Below are positions 27,246 through 37,487 of a stretch of DNA of 64,000 bases, piece by piece. The notes beneath the pieces are model-generated. The model saw only the letters and a list, made by a program, of their open reading frames with translations. It was not told the DNA's origin and ran no database searches. Within the stretch, counting starts at the first letter, position 1, and each line of letters begins with the position of its first letter. The DNA comes from Variovorax sp. PAMC 28711 (lineage in GTDB: Bacteria > Pseudomonadota > Gammaproteobacteria > Burkholderiales > Burkholderiaceae_C): assembly GCF_001577265.1 (NCBI RefSeq), contig NZ_CP014517.1, positions 3,446,501 through 3,510,500 of the forward strand. The letters are read 5' to 3'. Position numbers and translations under genes: made by a program.

Positions 27246-28582
27246 TGAACGGCGCCACGTTGTCTCCCTTCTGGGGCGTTCCCTTTGCGGGCCTGCTGCT
27301 GTCCATCGCGCTGATGCCGCTCGCCGCACCGGCGTTCTGGCATCACCACTACGGCAAGGTCGTCGCGGCCTGGTCGCTGGCTTTCCTCGTGCCCTTCGCG
27401 GCGCTGTTCGGCGCGTCTTCGGCTTCGCATGAACTCGTGCACGCGCTGTTCGCCGAATACATCCCGTTCATCGTGCTGCTCACCGCGCTCTACACGGTGG
27501 CGGGTGGCATCCATATCCGCGGCAACCTGCACGGCGCGCCGGGGCTCAACACCGCGATCCTCGCCATCGGTGCGCTGCTCGCGAGCGTGATGGGCACGAC
27601 GGGCGCATCCATGCTGCTGATCCGGCCGCTCATTCGCGCCAACGACAACCGCCAGCACAAGGTGCATGTGGTCGTGTTCTTCATCTTCATCGTGTCGAAC
27701 ATCGGCGGATCGCTCACGCCGCTGGGCGACCCGCCGTTGTTCCTCGGCTTCCTGAAGGGCGTGGATTTCTTCTGGACCGCGAAGAACATCCTGCCGGACA
27801 CGGCGTTCCTGCTGGTGGTGTTGCTGGCCCTGTTCTGGCTGATCGATCGCCACTACTACGCGAAGGAAGGCGTGCTGCCGGCCGATCCCACGCCCGACAC
27901 CGCAAGCATCGGGTTCGACGGCACCGTCAATTTCGCGCTGCTCGGCGGCGTCGTCGGGCTGGTGCTGATGAGCGGGCTCTGGAAGTCGCCGGTGACCTTC
28001 GACGTCTACGGCACGGCGGTGGGGCTGCCGGGCTTGCTGCGCGACGCGGGGCTGGTGGCGATCACGTTGCTGTCGCTCGCGCTCACCGCGCGCAAGGTCC
28101 ATGCGGACAACAACTTCGGATGGGGTCCGATGGCCGAGGTGGCAAAGCTCTTCGCCGGCATTTTTCTCACCATCGCACCGGTGATCGCAATGCTCAAGGC
28201 CGGCACCGACGGGCCGTTCGGCGTGGTGGTTGCCGCAGTGACGCGTGCCGACGGCCAGCCCGACCCGGCGATGTATTTCTGGGCCACGGGCGTGCTGAGC
28301 TCGTTCCTCGACAACGCACCGACGTACCTGGTGTTCTTCAACACCGCAGGCGGCGACGCGCAAGCCCTGATGACGACCTTCGCAACGACCCTGGCCGCCA
28401 TTTCCGCCGGCGCGGTGTTCATGGGCGCCAACACCTACATCGGCAACGCGCCCAACCTGATGGTCAAGGCCATCGCCGAAGACCGCGGCGTGAAGATGCC
28501 GAGCTTCTTCGGCTACATGGCCTGGTCCGGTGCCATCCTGGTGCCGCTCTTCATCGTCACCACCTTCCTGTTTTTTCGCTGA
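27242..28582 (+). CDS. Sodium:proton antiporter family membrane protein
   Basis: The 446-residue protein has about 11-12 transmembrane helices. Conserved polar segments include [17 protein letters not shown] and [20 protein letters not shown] in the first half, and [19 protein letters not shown] and [19 protein letters not shown] in the second. This two-fold pattern is typical of the ion-transporter superfamily members annotated as NhaD-type or related Na+/H+ antiporters. A carboxylate-transport role cannot be excluded. The start at 27242 overlaps the pncB stop by four bases; the longer frame through pncB was rejected. Confidence 0.88.
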   Translation: MMNGATLSPFWGVPFAGLLLSIALMPLAAPAFWHHHYGKVVAAWSLAFLVPFAALFGASSASHELVHALFAEYIPFIVLLTALYTVAGGIHIRGNLHGAPGLNTAILAIGALLASVMGTTGASMLLIRPLIRANDNRQHKVHVVVFFIFIVSNIGGSLTPLGDPPLFLGFLKGVDFFWTAKNILPDTAFLLVVLLALFWLIDRHYYAKEGVLPADPTPDTASIGFDGTVNFALLGGVVGLVLMSGLWKSPVTFDVYGTAVGLPGLLRDAGLVAITLLSLALTARKVHADNNFGWGPMAEVAKLFAGIFLTIAPVIAMLKAGTDGPFGVVVAAVTRADGQPDPAMYFWATGVLSSFLDNAPTYLVFFNTAGGDAQALMTTFATTLAAISAGAVFMGANTYIGNAPNLMVKAIAEDRGVKMPSFFGYMAWSGAILVPLFIVTTFLFFR

Positions 28583-28591
28583 GCTACATCC

Positions 28592-29572
28592 ATGAACAGA
28601 CCCAAAGTCCTGGTCGCACGCGCCATCTTTCCCGAGACCATCGCGCGGCTCGAAGAACACTTCGAAGTGGAATCCAATCCGAACGACGAGAGCTGGAGCA
28701 AGGCCGAGCTGATCGCCAGGCTGCAAGGCAAGCAGGGCGTTTTCACCACCGGCAGCGAGCGCATCGATGCCGAACTGCTCGACGCCTGCCCCCTGCTGAA
28801 GATCTGCGCCAACATGGCCGTCGGCTACAACAACTTCGATGTCGACGCGATGGTCGCGCACGGCGTTGTCGGCACGAACGCGCCGGACGTTCTTACCGAA
28901 ACCACGGCCGATTTCGGCTTTGCGCTGCTCATGGCCACGGCGCGTCGCGTGACCGAGAGCGAGCATTTTCTGCGCGCCGGCCAGTGGACGAAGTGGTCCT
29001 ACGACATGTTCTCGGGCTCCGACATCCACGGCAGCACGCTCGGCATCATCGGCATGGGCCGCATCGGGCAGGGCATCGCGAAGCGCGGCGCGCATGGCTT
29101 CGGCATGAAGGTGATCTATCACAATCGTTCGCGGCTTGACGCAGCGCTCGAGGCGGATTGCAAGGCCAGCTATGTCAGCAAGGAGGCGCTGCTCCAAACC
29201 GCCGACCACGTCGTGCTCGTTGTGCCGTATTCGGCCGCGTCGCACCACACCATCGGCGCGGCCGAAATCGCGCTCATGAAGCCGACCGCCACGCTGATCA
29301 ACATCGCGCGCGGCGGCATCGTCGACGACGCCGCGCTGGCCGTCGCGCTGAAAGAAAAGCGCATCGCTGCCGCTGGCCTCGATGTGTTCGAGGGCGAGCC
29401 GAAAGTGCATCCCGACCTGCTCGCCGTGCCGAACGTCGTGCTCACGCCGCACATCGCCAGCGCGACCGTGCCCACGCGCCGCGCGATGGCCGACCTGGCC
29501 GCGGACAACCTGATCTCTTTCCTCACCGGAAAGGGACCGAAGACGCCCGTGACGCCGGTGTTAACGGCATAG
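28592..29572 (+). CDS. D-isomer-specific 2-hydroxyacid dehydrogenase (glyoxylate/hydroxypyruvate reductase type)
   Basis: The 326-residue NAD(P)H-dependent enzyme has the D-2-hydroxyacid dehydrogenase layout. The substrate-binding N-terminal part has MAVGYNNFDVDAM. The nucleotide motif is GIIGMGRIGQGIAKRG. The catalytic triad is Arg in NIARGGIVDDAAL, Glu in DVFEGEP and His in LTPHIASAT. It likely reduces glyoxylate or hydroxypyruvate in the cytoplasm. It starts nine bases after the antiporter stop, in the same run as pncB and rmuC, though no shared pathway is obvious. Confidence 0.9.
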   Translation: MNRPKVLVARAIFPETIARLEEHFEVESNPNDESWSKAELIARLQGKQGVFTTGSERIDAELLDACPLLKICANMAVGYNNFDVDAMVAHGVVGTNAPDVLTETTADFGFALLMATARRVTESEHFLRAGQWTKWSYDMFSGSDIHGSTLGIIGMGRIGQGIAKRGAHGFGMKVIYHNRSRLDAALEADCKASYVSKEALLQTADHVVLVVPYSAASHHTIGAAEIALMKPTATLINIARGGIVDDAALAVALKEKRIAAAGLDVFEGEPKVHPDLLAVPNVVLTPHIASATVPTRRAMADLAADNLISFLTGKGPKTPVTPVLTA

Positions 29573-29605
29573 CGCATCACCCGACAGACTGCAGAGACGC
29601 CCTTC

Positions 29606-30961
29606 TTGAACTTTGATTCGATTCTTTTCGTCCCTATCGGGCTGGGCGTGGTCCAGCTCGTCCTCCTGATCTGGCTGCTCGCGCGCCGCGCACCGCGCCC
29701 CGATCACACCGAATTGCTGGGTGCGCTCTCGGCCGGTCACGAGCGCACCGAGCGCGAACTGCGCCGCGAGATCGGCGACAGCGCGCGCGGCTCGCGCCAG
29801 GAAACCGCGGAAGTCTTCGCGCGCTTCGAGAAATCGCTGCTGCTGCAAAGCGCCGAGACCACGCGCACGCAAAACGCGCAGCTCGACGCCTTCGCGCAGC
29901 AACTCACGCTGCTGCAGCAGACGCTCGCGACCACGCTCAACACACAGCTGCAAGGCCTCAGCGACTCCAACGCGAAGCGGTTGTCGGAGGTGCGTGAAAC
30001 CATGGAGCGGCAGCTTGCGCAACTGCAGGAAAGCAACGCCGGCAAGCTCGACGAGATGCGCAAGACCGTTGACGAAAAGCTGCAGAGCACGCTCGAAGCG
30101 CGGCTGGGCGAAAGCTTCAAGCAGGTGGCCGACCGACTCGAGCAGGTGCACCGCGGGCTCGGCGAGATGCAGACGCTGGCGCAGGGCGTGGGCGACCTCA
30201 AGCACCTGCTGACAAACGTCAAGACACGCGGCATCTTCGGCGAGGCGCAACTGGGCGCGCTGCTCGAACAGGTGTTCACGACCGACCAGTACGCAGCCCA
30301 GGTCGCGACCCGGCCCGGCACGCGCAATTCGGTCGACTTCGCCATCCGTCTGCCCGGGCGCACTGCCGAGGGCGGCCCGCTGTGGTTGCCCATCGACGCC
30401 AAGTTCCCTAACGAAGACTACGAGCGACTGCTCGACGCGCAGCAGCGCGCCGATCCGCTCGCCGCCGAGGTCGCGGGCCGCGCGCTCGAAGCGCGCATCT
30501 GGCTGGAAGCGCGCACGATCGAAGAGAAGTACATCGAGCCGCCGCACACCACCGACTTCGCCATCCTGTTCCTGCCGACCGAAGGCCTCTATGCCGAAGT
30601 GTTGCGTCGGCCCGACCTGATGCAGGGCCTGCAGCGCAAGCACCGCATCACGCTCGCCGGGCCGACCACCTTGCTGGCGATCCTCAACTCGCTGCAGATG
30701 GGCTTTCGCACGCTGGCGCTGGAGAAGCGCTCGAGCGAGGTGTGGCAGGTGCTCGGCGCGGTCAAGGCCGAGTTCGGCAAGTTCGGCGACGTGCTGTCGA
30801 AGGTCAAGGCGCAGACGCAGACGGTGCTCAACACGCTGGACCAGGCGCAGACGCGCAGCAACGTCATGCACCGCGCGTTGCGCCAGGTCGAGGCGCTGCC
30901 CGAGGCGCAATCGCAGGCGCTGCTGCCGTCCGCGATCGACGGAGACGATGCCGCCCCGTGA
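29606..30961 (+). CDS. rmuC: DNA recombination protein RmuC
   Basis: The 451-residue protein has one N-terminal membrane anchor (LFVPIGLGVVQLVLLIWLLA). A long coiled coil rich in Gln, Glu and Arg follows (about residues 40-200). The RmuC nuclease-like domain then has NVKTRGIFGEAQLGALLEQV, PIDAKFPNEDYERLLDA and TDFAILFLPTEGLYAEVLRR. RmuC limits recombination at inverted repeats. The predicted start is a TTG at 29606, since no ATG or GTG gives the family N-terminus. The stop overlaps a GTG start of the next gene (GTGA). Confidence 0.93.
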   Translation: MNFDSILFVPIGLGVVQLVLLIWLLARRAPRPDHTELLGALSAGHERTERELRREIGDSARGSRQETAEVFARFEKSLLLQSAETTRTQNAQLDAFAQQLTLLQQTLATTLNTQLQGLSDSNAKRLSEVRETMERQLAQLQESNAGKLDEMRKTVDEKLQSTLEARLGESFKQVADRLEQVHRGLGEMQTLAQGVGDLKHLLTNVKTRGIFGEAQLGALLEQVFTTDQYAAQVATRPGTRNSVDFAIRLPGRTAEGGPLWLPIDAKFPNEDYERLLDAQQRADPLAAEVAGRALEARIWLEARTIEEKYIEPPHTTDFAILFLPTEGLYAEVLRRPDLMQGLQRKHRITLAGPTTLLAILNSLQMGFRTLALEKRSSEVWQVLGAVKAEFGKFGDVLSKVKAQTQTVLNTLDQAQTRSNVMHRALRQVEALPEAQSQALLPSAIDGDDAAP

Positions 30962-32145
30962 CGCCTGAACTGCTGCGCCTGATCGTCGCGCAGGTCTGCC
31001 TGCATGCGGCGATGACAGGCACGCGACTCGCGGCGCCGCTGCTGGCCTTGCAACAGGGTTACAGCGCCGCAGCGGTTGGCGTGCTGCTGGCGCTGTTCGC
31101 GCTCACCCAGGTGTTTCTCGCGCTGCCGGCGGGGCGCTTCGCCGACCGGCACGGCTTGCGCAAACCTCTGCTCATCGCCGTGGTCGCGGCCACCACGGGT
31201 GCCGCGCTTTGCGCAGCGTTTCCGGTGTTCGCCGTGCTGTGCATCGGCGCTTTGCTGACGGGTGGCGCGACCGGCATCGCGGTGATCGCGCTGCAGCGGC
31301 ACGTCGGCCGCGCGGCGCAGAACCCGACGCAGCTCAAGAAGGTATTCAGCTGGCTGGCGATCGCGCCCGCGGCGGCCAACTTCGTCGGGCCGTTCGCGTC
31401 CGGCCTTTTGATCGATCACGCCGGCCGCGTGCCGGGCGATGCAGGCGGCTACCGCGCGGCATTCGTCCTGCTGATGGTGCTGCCTCTGCTGTGCTGGTGG
31501 CTGGCGCGCAGCGCGCGCGAGTTGCCGATGCCGCCTTCGCCGGTGCATGGCGTCAAGCCGCGTGCCTGGGATCTGCTGCGCGACCCGATGTTCCGGCGGC
31601 TGATCTTCGTGAATTGGCTGCAGTCTGCTTCGTGGGATGTCCACACTTTCGTGCTGCCCCTGCTGGGCCACGAGCGCGGACTCAGCGCCTCGGTGATCGG
31701 TTCGGTCCTCGGCGTCTTCGCGATCGCGGCGGCGCTGGTGCGCATCGTGCTGCCGGTGATCGCCTCACGCGTGAGCGAGCGCAGCGTGATCACAGCGGCC
31801 AACGTGGTCACGGCGGCTGTGTTCGCGGTCTATCCGTTGATGACGACAGCGCTCGGCATGGGCGCCTGTTCGGTAATGCTCGGACTCGCGCTCGGCGCCG
31901 TGCAGCCGATGGTGATGAGCATGCTGCACCAGATCACGCCGCATGCGCGGCACGGCGAAGCGCTCGGCCTGCGGCTGATGACGCTCAACGCCTCGAGCGT
32001 GGCGATGCCGATGCTGTTCGGTGCCGCGGGCGCGCTCATCGGGGTGGCGGGCGTTTTCTGGGTGGTGGGCGGCGTGGTAGCGGCCGGCACGCGGTCGGTG
32101 TGGGGCTTGAAAGTGCCCCCACCGTCGCATCATCACAGCTTGTAG
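30958..32145 (+). CDS. MFS transporter
   Basis: The 395-residue protein has 12 predicted helices and an MFS motif A-like loop GRFADRHGLRKPLLIAV after helix 2. Helices 5-6 follow NPTQLKKVFSWLAIAPAAAN. The GTG start at 30958 overlaps the rmuC stop by four bases, so translation is probably coupled. The substrate is unknown. The C-terminal 13 bases overlap the convergent LOG-family gene. The short His-rich tail (PSHHHSL) falls in that overlap. Confidence 0.85.
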   Translation: MTPELLRLIVAQVCLHAAMTGTRLAAPLLALQQGYSAAAVGVLLALFALTQVFLALPAGRFADRHGLRKPLLIAVVAATTGAALCAAFPVFAVLCIGALLTGGATGIAVIALQRHVGRAAQNPTQLKKVFSWLAIAPAAANFVGPFASGLLIDHAGRVPGDAGGYRAAFVLLMVLPLLCWWLARSARELPMPPSPVHGVKPRAWDLLRDPMFRRLIFVNWLQSASWDVHTFVLPLLGHERGLSASVIGSVLGVFAIAAALVRIVLPVIASRVSERSVITAANVVTAAVFAVYPLMTTALGMGACSVMLGLALGAVQPMVMSMLHQITPHARHGEALGLRLMTLNASSVAMPMLFGAAGALIGVAGVFWVVGGVVAAGTRSVWGLKVPPPSHHHSL

Positions 32146-32999
32146 AAGCGCTTGATGGCGTCCCATGCGTCCGCTGGCGCGTCGACATACTCGAACAGGT
32201 TCACATCGGTCGGCGAGATCACTCCTTGGTCGATCAGGAAGTCGAAGTTGATCAGCTGCTTCCAGTAGTCGGAACCGAAGAGCACGATCGGCACCGGCTT
32301 CGATTTTTTGGTCTGCACCAGCGTGATGATCTCGAACAGCTCGTCCAGCGTGCCGAAGCCGCCCGGAAACGCGACCAGCGCCTTCGCGCGCATCATGAAA
32401 TGCATCTTTCGGATCGCGAAGTAATGGAACTTGAAGCTCAGCGCCGGCGTGACGTACGGGTTGGCTTCTTCTTCCATCGGCAGCGCGATGGCGAGACCGA
32501 CGTTGAGGCCGCCGCCTTCATAGGAGCCGCGATTGGCCGCCTGCATGATGCCGGGGCCGCCGCCGGTGCAGATGAAGAGCTGGTCTTCCGGGTCCTTGTC
32601 GTTGCTGTATTGGGCGACCAGCTTGCCGAAGGCGCGCGCCTGTTCGTAGTAGTGCGAGCCGCGTGCGAGGCGGCGCAGGCGTTCGGTGGCGGCGCCATCG
32701 CCGGCGGCTTCGGCCTGGGCCAGCAGGGCGCCGGATTCTTCTTCGCTGCGAAAGCGTGCGCTGCCGAAAACGACCACCGTGTTCTCGATGCCGTGGGCCC
32801 GCATTTCGAGGTCGGGCTTCATCAGCTCGAGCTGCATGCGGATGCCGCGCGTCTCGCGGCGCAGCAGGAACTCGGGGTCGGCGAAGGCGACGCGCGAAGG
32901 ATCCGGGTTGAGCGGGAGGCCTTCGTCGGCATGGGATTGCAGCGTGGCCCAGGCGTCGGCCAGGCGCTTGTCGTGCAGGTCGTGTGTCTTGTCGGTCAT
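32133..32999 (-). CDS. LOG-family protein (TIGR00730-type nucleotide 5'-monophosphate phosphoribohydrolase)
   Basis: The 288-residue protein has the LOG motifs: VVVFGSARF at the start of the Rossmann-like core, TGGGPGIMQAANRGSYEGGG and FPGGFGTLDELFEIITLVQT, which contains PGGxGTxxE. Family members release nucleobases or cytokinins from nucleoside monophosphates. Bacterial versions close to this long form are often annotated only as Rossmann-fold nucleotide-binding proteins. The start at 32999 (MTDKTHD) is the first that fits. The gene is downstream of efp on the same strand, past a hairpin. Confidence 0.85.
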   Translation of the reverse strand: MTDKTHDLHDKRLADAWATLQSHADEGLPLNPDPSRVAFADPEFLLRRETRGIRMQLELMKPDLEMRAHGIENTVVVFGSARFRSEEESGALLAQAEAAGDGAATERLRRLARGSHYYEQARAFGKLVAQYSNDKDPEDQLFICTGGGPGIMQAANRGSYEGGGLNVGLAIALPMEEEANPYVTPALSFKFHYFAIRKMHFMMRAKALVAFPGGFGTLDELFEIITLVQTKKSKPVPIVLFGSDYWKQLINFDFLIDQGVISPTDVNLFEYVDAPADAWDAIKRFYKL

Positions 33000-33042
33000 G
33001 GTTTCTCGATTGTGGGTGTAGCCGACGCGTGCCGCCATAAGG

Positions 33043-33064
33043 AAAGGCTCCCGAAGGAGCCTTT
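33043..33064 (-). terminator. Hairpin terminator after efp
   Basis: AAAGGCTCC (33043-33051), loop CGAA and GGAGCCTTT (33056-33064) form a nine-pair stem 20 bases past the efp stop. The minus-strand tail is only TTTCCTTAT, so termination may be partial. Confidence 0.65.
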
Positions 33065-33083
33065 CAACAGAGCGGCAGGGCGC

Positions 33084-33638
33084 TCAGACGCGCTTGCGGT
33101 ATTCGCCGGTGCGGGTGTCGATTTCGATCTTGTCGCCTTGCGCGACGAAGAGGGGCACGGGCACTTCGAAGCCGGTGGAAATCTTGGCCGGCTTGAGCAC
33201 CTTGCCCGACGTGTCGCCCTTGACGGCCGGCTCGGTCCAGGTGATCTCGCGCTCGACGCTGGTCGGCAGTTCGACCGAGATGGCCTTCTCGTCATAGAAC
33301 ACGACTTCGAGCGTCATGCCGTCTTCGAGGTAGTTGAGCGCGTCGCCCATGTTCTCGGCTTCGACTTCGTACTGGTTGAACTCGGTGTCCATGCAGACGT
33401 ACAGCGGGTCGGCGAAGTACGAGTAGGTGCACTCTTTCTTTTCGAGCACGATCTGGTCGATCTTGTCGTCGGCCTTGAACACCTGTTCGGTGTTGAAGTT
33501 GGCGACGAGGCTCTTGAGCTTCATGCGCACGGTGGCGGAATTGCGGCCGCCGCGGCTGTATTCGGTCTTGAGCACGACCATCGGGTCCTTGCCGTGCATG
33601 ATGACGTTGCCGGCGCGGATTTCTTGAGCGATTTTCAT
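33084..33638 (-). CDS. efp: Elongation factor P, arginine (rhamnosylated) type
   Basis: The 184-residue protein has the three-domain EF-P layout. The KOW-like first domain carries the tip loop [15 protein letters not shown] with Arg32 at the position that is lysine in Escherichia coli. The second domain has [20 protein letters not shown] and the third ends [19 protein letters not shown] relieves ribosomes stalled at polyproline. The arginine tip is modified with rhamnose by EarP, and earP lies directly upstream on the same strand, which confirms the subtype. Proline-rich TonB in this same window is an obvious client candidate. Confidence 0.97.
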   Translation of the reverse strand: MKIAQEIRAGNVIMHGKDPMVVLKTEYSRGGRNSATVRMKLKSLVANFNTEQVFKADDKIDQIVLEKKECTYSYFADPLYVCMDTEFNQYEVEAENMGDALNYLEDGMTLEVVFYDEKAISVELPTSVEREITWTEPAVKGDTSGKVLKPAKISTGFEVPVPLFVAQGDKIEIDTRTGEYRKRV

Positions 33639-33788
33639 ATCAGGGTCTCTGGATGTTGGGCCGCTCGGTGCATCGTCAGGCTCCGATCAACTCGAAGCCC
33701 TGGCGCTGCATGGTTCCCGCGGCGGGTTCAGCGGAGGGCGAAAAGGGCTGGTTTCCAACCCCTGCCGAATTCCGCAAAGCCCGCGATT

Positions 33789-34889
33789 TTAGCTTTTTTG
33801 GGCGATGAAGCGCCGTAACCGTGTCACGAGATCGTCCTGTGTCTGCAGCTTTTGGCGCGCCGCGTGTGCGGTCGAGCGCCATTCGGCGAGGGTTTCGGCG
33901 GTCAGTGCGGGCAAGGTGCCGGGCGCTACGCCATTCCAGATCTTGTGAAAGCGGCGCAATGAATGCGGGGCGTCGAGCCAATCCAGGAAGGCGTCGAGCT
34001 TGGCGTGGTGGGCGTCGTCGTCCTGCGGGTAGATTTGCCAGACCATCGGCGCGCCGGCCCAGAGCGCGCGCACCAGCGAGTCTTCGCCGCGCACGAAGTT
34101 CAAATCGCAGGCCCAGAGCAGATGATCGAAGTCGGGCTGCGCCAGGTGCGGCAAGTACGAAATCGAATGGGCATCGCATGCATCCTTCGCGGCGCCGCCC
34201 CTCTCGTGGTGGGCCAGCGCCGCCTGCACCGCATGCGTGGCACGGCCAGCGGTGACCAGCAGCCGGGTGGGTTGTGCGCTCGCGGCCAGGTCCGCCAGCA
34301 GGCGGGCGAGCGCCCGTGGTTCATAGCAAAAGAGCGAGACCAGCCGCTCGCCTTGCCAGTCGATGCCGAGTGCGGCAAGCCAGGCAGCTCGGTCGAACGC
34401 GGCCTGCCGATCTGGCAGGTCGGGCTCTCGCAACAGGCCGCCGGTCGCGTCGTTGAATCCGGGGTAGAAAAAATGCTTGGTGAGCCCCGTGCCGGGGCCG
34501 TGGAACACCGACGACGGCAGTCCGTGCAGGCGCTCGACCAAGGGTTCGGCCGACAGGTATTCCAGGTTGATCCATGCGCGTTGCGGGCCGTCGGCGCGCG
34601 CTGCCCCGGCAAAGTGCGCCAGCAATTCGGGCGCCGGGTCGCAACCGAACGCTTCGAGCAGCACCTCGGGTGGCGGCGCGGCTGCAGCCGTGCGCACGGC
34701 GACCGGATCGTTCCAGTCGACGAGCTCCACGCCTTCCTGGCCCCGAGGCGCCATCCACCGCAGCGCCGTGGCGTCGTCGACCCATAAGCGCACGCGCACC
34801 CCCTGTGCCGCGAGTTGGCACGCGAGCCGCCAGCAAACGCCGAGGTCGCCGTGGTTGTCGATGACTTTGCAGAAGATGTCCCAATGCAT
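33789..34889 (-). CDS. earP: EF-P arginine rhamnosyltransferase EarP
   Basis: The 366-residue GT-B glycosyltransferase adds rhamnose from dTDP-rhamnose to Arg32 of EF-P. It begins [20 protein letters not shown], typical of EarP, with the DNxGD motif whose aspartate is reported as important for activity. Near the C-terminus [20 protein letters not shown] and [20 protein letters not shown] form the nucleotide-sugar site. It is encoded upstream of efp with a 150-base gap and diverges from uvrC across 53 bases. Confidence 0.95.
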   Translation of the reverse strand: MHWDIFCKVIDNHGDLGVCWRLACQLAAQGVRVRLWVDDATALRWMAPRGQEGVELVDWNDPVAVRTAAAAPPPEVLLEAFGCDPAPELLAHFAGAARADGPQRAWINLEYLSAEPLVERLHGLPSSVFHGPGTGLTKHFFYPGFNDATGGLLREPDLPDRQAAFDRAAWLAALGIDWQGERLVSLFCYEPRALARLLADLAASAQPTRLLVTAGRATHAVQAALAHHERGGAAKDACDAHSISYLPHLAQPDFDHLLWACDLNFVRGEDSLVRALWAGAPMVWQIYPQDDDAHHAKLDAFLDWLDAPHSLRRFHKIWNGVAPGTLPALTAETLAEWRSTAHAARQKLQTQDDLVTRLRRFIAQKS

Positions 34890-34942
34890 GCGCTGACTCT
34901 AGCGCCCGCAAGGCCGCCCGGGGTCGCGCCACAATAGCCGCC

Positions 34943-36898
34943 ATGTCAGACGTGCATTCCGATCAACTGCTCAGCGAAGTCGCGGCCTTGCCGCAGCTTC
35001 CGGGCGTCTACCGCTACTTCGATGCGGCCGGCGCGGTGCTCTATGTGGGCAAGGCGCGCAACCTGAAGAAACGGGTCGCCAACTATTTCCAGAAGAGCCA
35101 TGGCGGCACGCGCATCGGCCACATGATCTCGAAGATCGTGCGCATGGAGACGACCGTGGTGCGCTCCGAGGCCGAGGCGCTGCTGCTCGAGAACAACCTC
35201 ATCAAGTCGCTCAAGCCGCGCTACAACATCCTGTTTCGCGACGACAAGAGCTATCCGTATCTGAAGATCGCCTCGCACGCGTTCCCGCGCCTTGCCTACT
35301 ACCGCGGCGCGACCGACCGCAAGCACCGCTACTTCGGCCCGTACCCGAGCGCCTGGGCGGTGAAGGAATCGATCCTGCTGCTGCAGAAGGTGTTCAAGCT
35401 GCGTACGTGCGAAGACACGGTGTATGCGAACCGCACGCGGCCGTGCCTGCTGTATCAGATCAAGCGCTGCACCGGGCCGTGCGTCGGCCACATCACGCCC
35501 GAGGCCTATGCGCAGGATGTGACCAATGCCGAAGCCTTCCTCGAGGGCGACACGCACATCGTGTTGCGCGCACTCGAAGACCGCATGACGGCGCACGCCG
35601 AGCGGCTCGAGTTCGAGCAGGCGGCCGAACTGCGCAACCAGATGTCGGCGCTGTCGCGCGTGTTGCACCAGCAGTCCATCGAGATCGCGTCGGACAAGGA
35701 CGTCGACATCCTGGCCGTCAAGGTGCAAGGCGGGAAGGCTTGCGTGAACCTCGCGATGGTGCGTGGCGGCCGGCACCTGGGTGACCGTCCGTACTTCCCG
35801 GTGCACGTGGAAGACGCGACGCTGATGCACCACGACGGGCTGGACACCGAAGAAGGCGCGGCGCCGACGGCACTCGACCCGGTCGAGGTCCAGGTGCTCG
35901 AAGCGTTCATCGCGCAGCACTACATCGACGTGCCGGTCCCGGCCACCCTGGTGCTGAGCGAATTGGTGAGCCGCGAGCTGATCGAGGCGGTGTCGCTGCA
36001 ATCGGGCACGCGCATCACCGCGGTGTTCCAGCCGCGCGAACAGCGACGCCACTGGCTGGAAATGGCGCAGACCAACGCGGGCCTGCAACTTGCGCGGCTG
36101 CTGGCCGAAGAGGGCTCGCAGCAGGCGCGCACGAGGGCGCTGACGGACGCGCTCGAACTCGCGCCCGACGATCTCGACAATTTCCGCGTGGAGTGCTTCG
36201 ACATCTCGCACACTGCGGGCGAGGCGACCCAGGCGTCGTGCGTGGTGTTCGAGCACCACACCATGCAGAACCGCGAGTACCGCCGCTACAACATCGAAGG
36301 CATCACGCCGGGCGACGATTACGCCGCCATGCGGCAGGTGCTGCAACGCCGCTACGCCAAGCTGGCCGAGGCGATGGCTGCCGAGGTCGACGCGCCGACG
36401 CCCGGCGATGGCGCCGGCAGCGACGCACCGGCAGGCACGAAGGCCGCGCGCATGCCAGACCTCGTGCTGGTCGATGGTGGAAAGGGCCAGGTGTCGATGG
36501 CGCGCGAAGTGTTCAGCGGGCTGGGTTTGCCGCTGTCGCTGATCGTCGGCGTCGAGAAGGGCGAAGGTCGCAAGGTCGGGCTTGAAGAATTGGTGTTTGC
36601 CGACGGACGCGAGAAGGTCTACCTCGGCCGCGATTCGGCTGCGCTGATGCTGGTCGCGCAAATTCGCGACGAGGCGCACCGGTTCGCCATCACCGGCATG
36701 CGGGCCAAGCGCGCCAAGGTTCGCGTGGGCGGCAGCCAGCTCGAAGACATCCCGGGCATCGGGCCCAAGCGGCGCGCGCGCTTGCTGCAGCGGTTCGGCG
36801 GCATCCGCGGCGTGGCGGCCGCGAGTGTGGAAGACATTGCGTCGGTCGATGGCATCGCGTCGGACCTTGCCGAAGAGATCTACAAAGCCCTTCACTGA
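34943..36898 (+). CDS. uvrC: Excinuclease ABC subunit C
   Basis: The 651-residue nucleotide-excision-repair endonuclease has these domains in order. A GIY-YIG domain makes the 3' incision ([20 protein letters not shown]). A cysteine cluster includes [17 protein letters not shown] motif ([20 protein letters not shown]) binds UvrB. An RNase-H-like domain makes the 5' incision ([24 protein letters not shown]). The C-terminal helix-hairpin-helix is [20 protein letters not shown]. There is a small low-complexity insert around [15 protein letters not shown]. pgsA follows 22 bases later. Confidence 0.97.
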   Translation: MSDVHSDQLLSEVAALPQLPGVYRYFDAAGAVLYVGKARNLKKRVANYFQKSHGGTRIGHMISKIVRMETTVVRSEAEALLLENNLIKSLKPRYNILFRDDKSYPYLKIASHAFPRLAYYRGATDRKHRYFGPYPSAWAVKESILLLQKVFKLRTCEDTVYANRTRPCLLYQIKRCTGPCVGHITPEAYAQDVTNAEAFLEGDTHIVLRALEDRMTAHAERLEFEQAAELRNQMSALSRVLHQQSIEIASDKDVDILAVKVQGGKACVNLAMVRGGRHLGDRPYFPVHVEDATLMHHDGLDTEEGAAPTALDPVEVQVLEAFIAQHYIDVPVPATLVLSELVSRELIEAVSLQSGTRITAVFQPREQRRHWLEMAQTNAGLQLARLLAEEGSQQARTRALTDALELAPDDLDNFRVECFDISHTAGEATQASCVVFEHHTMQNREYRRYNIEGITPGDDYAAMRQVLQRRYAKLAEAMAAEVDAPTPGDGAGSDAPAGTKAARMPDLVLVDGGKGQVSMAREVFSGLGLPLSLIVGVEKGEGRKVGLEELVFADGREKVYLGRDSAALMLVAQIRDEAHRFAITGMRAKRAKVRVGGSQLEDIPGIGPKRRARLLQRFGGIRGVAAASVEDIASVDGIASDLAEEIYKALH

Positions 36899-36920
36899 AC
36901 CACGGCACAATCGACCGCAT

Positions 36921-37487
36921 ATGTTCTGGACTCTGCCGACCATCATGACCTGGACGCGCATCGTCGCGATCCCTTTGATCGTCGGCGTGTTCTACCTGCC
37001 CATCGCCGAGCCGATGCGCAATCTCATCGCCACGGTGATGTTCATCGTGTTCGCGGCGACCGACTGGCTCGATGGCTACCTGGCGCGCAAGCTCAACCAG
37101 ACATCGTCCTTCGGCGCCTTTCTCGATCCGGTGGCCGACAAGTTCCTGGTGTGCGCGTCGTTGCTGGTGCTGGTGCACCTGCAGCGAGCCGATGTGTTCG
37201 TGGCGCTGATCATCATCGGGCGCGAGATCGCGATCTCCGCATTGCGCGAGTGGATGGCGCAGATCGGCGCCGGCAAGAGCGTTGCGGTTCACATGATCGG
37301 CAAGGTCAAGACGACGGTGCAGATGGTGGCGATTCCGTTCCTGCTGTACGACGGCCGTCTCTTCGGCGTCATCGACACCCACGTCTGGGGCCTCTGGCTG
37401 ATCTGGATCTCGGCCGTGCTCACTGTCTGGTCGATGGTCTATTACCTGCAAAAAGCCATTCCGGAGATTCGGGCCCGCACCCAATGA
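36921..37487 (+). CDS. pgsA: CDP-diacylglycerol--glycerol-3-phosphate 3-phosphatidyltransferase
   Basis: The 188-residue inner-membrane enzyme makes phosphatidylglycerol phosphate, the first committed step of phosphatidylglycerol and cardiolipin synthesis. It has the CDP-alcohol phosphatidyltransferase signature in DWLDGYLARKLNQTSSFGAF followed by LDPVADK, with the conserved aspartates, and about five transmembrane helices. It starts MFWTLPTIMTWTRI at 36921, after uvrC, which is a common bacterial pairing. The last codon overlaps the DMT gene start (ATGA). Confidence 0.95.
   Translation: MFWTLPTIMTWTRIVAIPLIVGVFYLPIAEPMRNLIATVMFIVFAATDWLDGYLARKLNQTSSFGAFLDPVADKFLVCASLLVLVHLQRADVFVALIIIGREIAISALREWMAQIGAGKSVAVHMIGKVKTTVQMVAIPFLLYDGRLFGVIDTHVWGLWLIWISAVLTVWSMVYYLQKAIPEIRARTQ

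Noticed and set aside
27215..29452. 745-codon minus-strand open frame
   Set aside because: It is antisense to pncB, the antiporter and the hydroxyacid dehydrogenase, has a His/Arg/Gln-biased shadow composition typical of GC-rich DNA and resembles no protein family.
34946..36961. 671-codon minus-strand frame
   Set aside because: Complete antisense shadow of uvrC.
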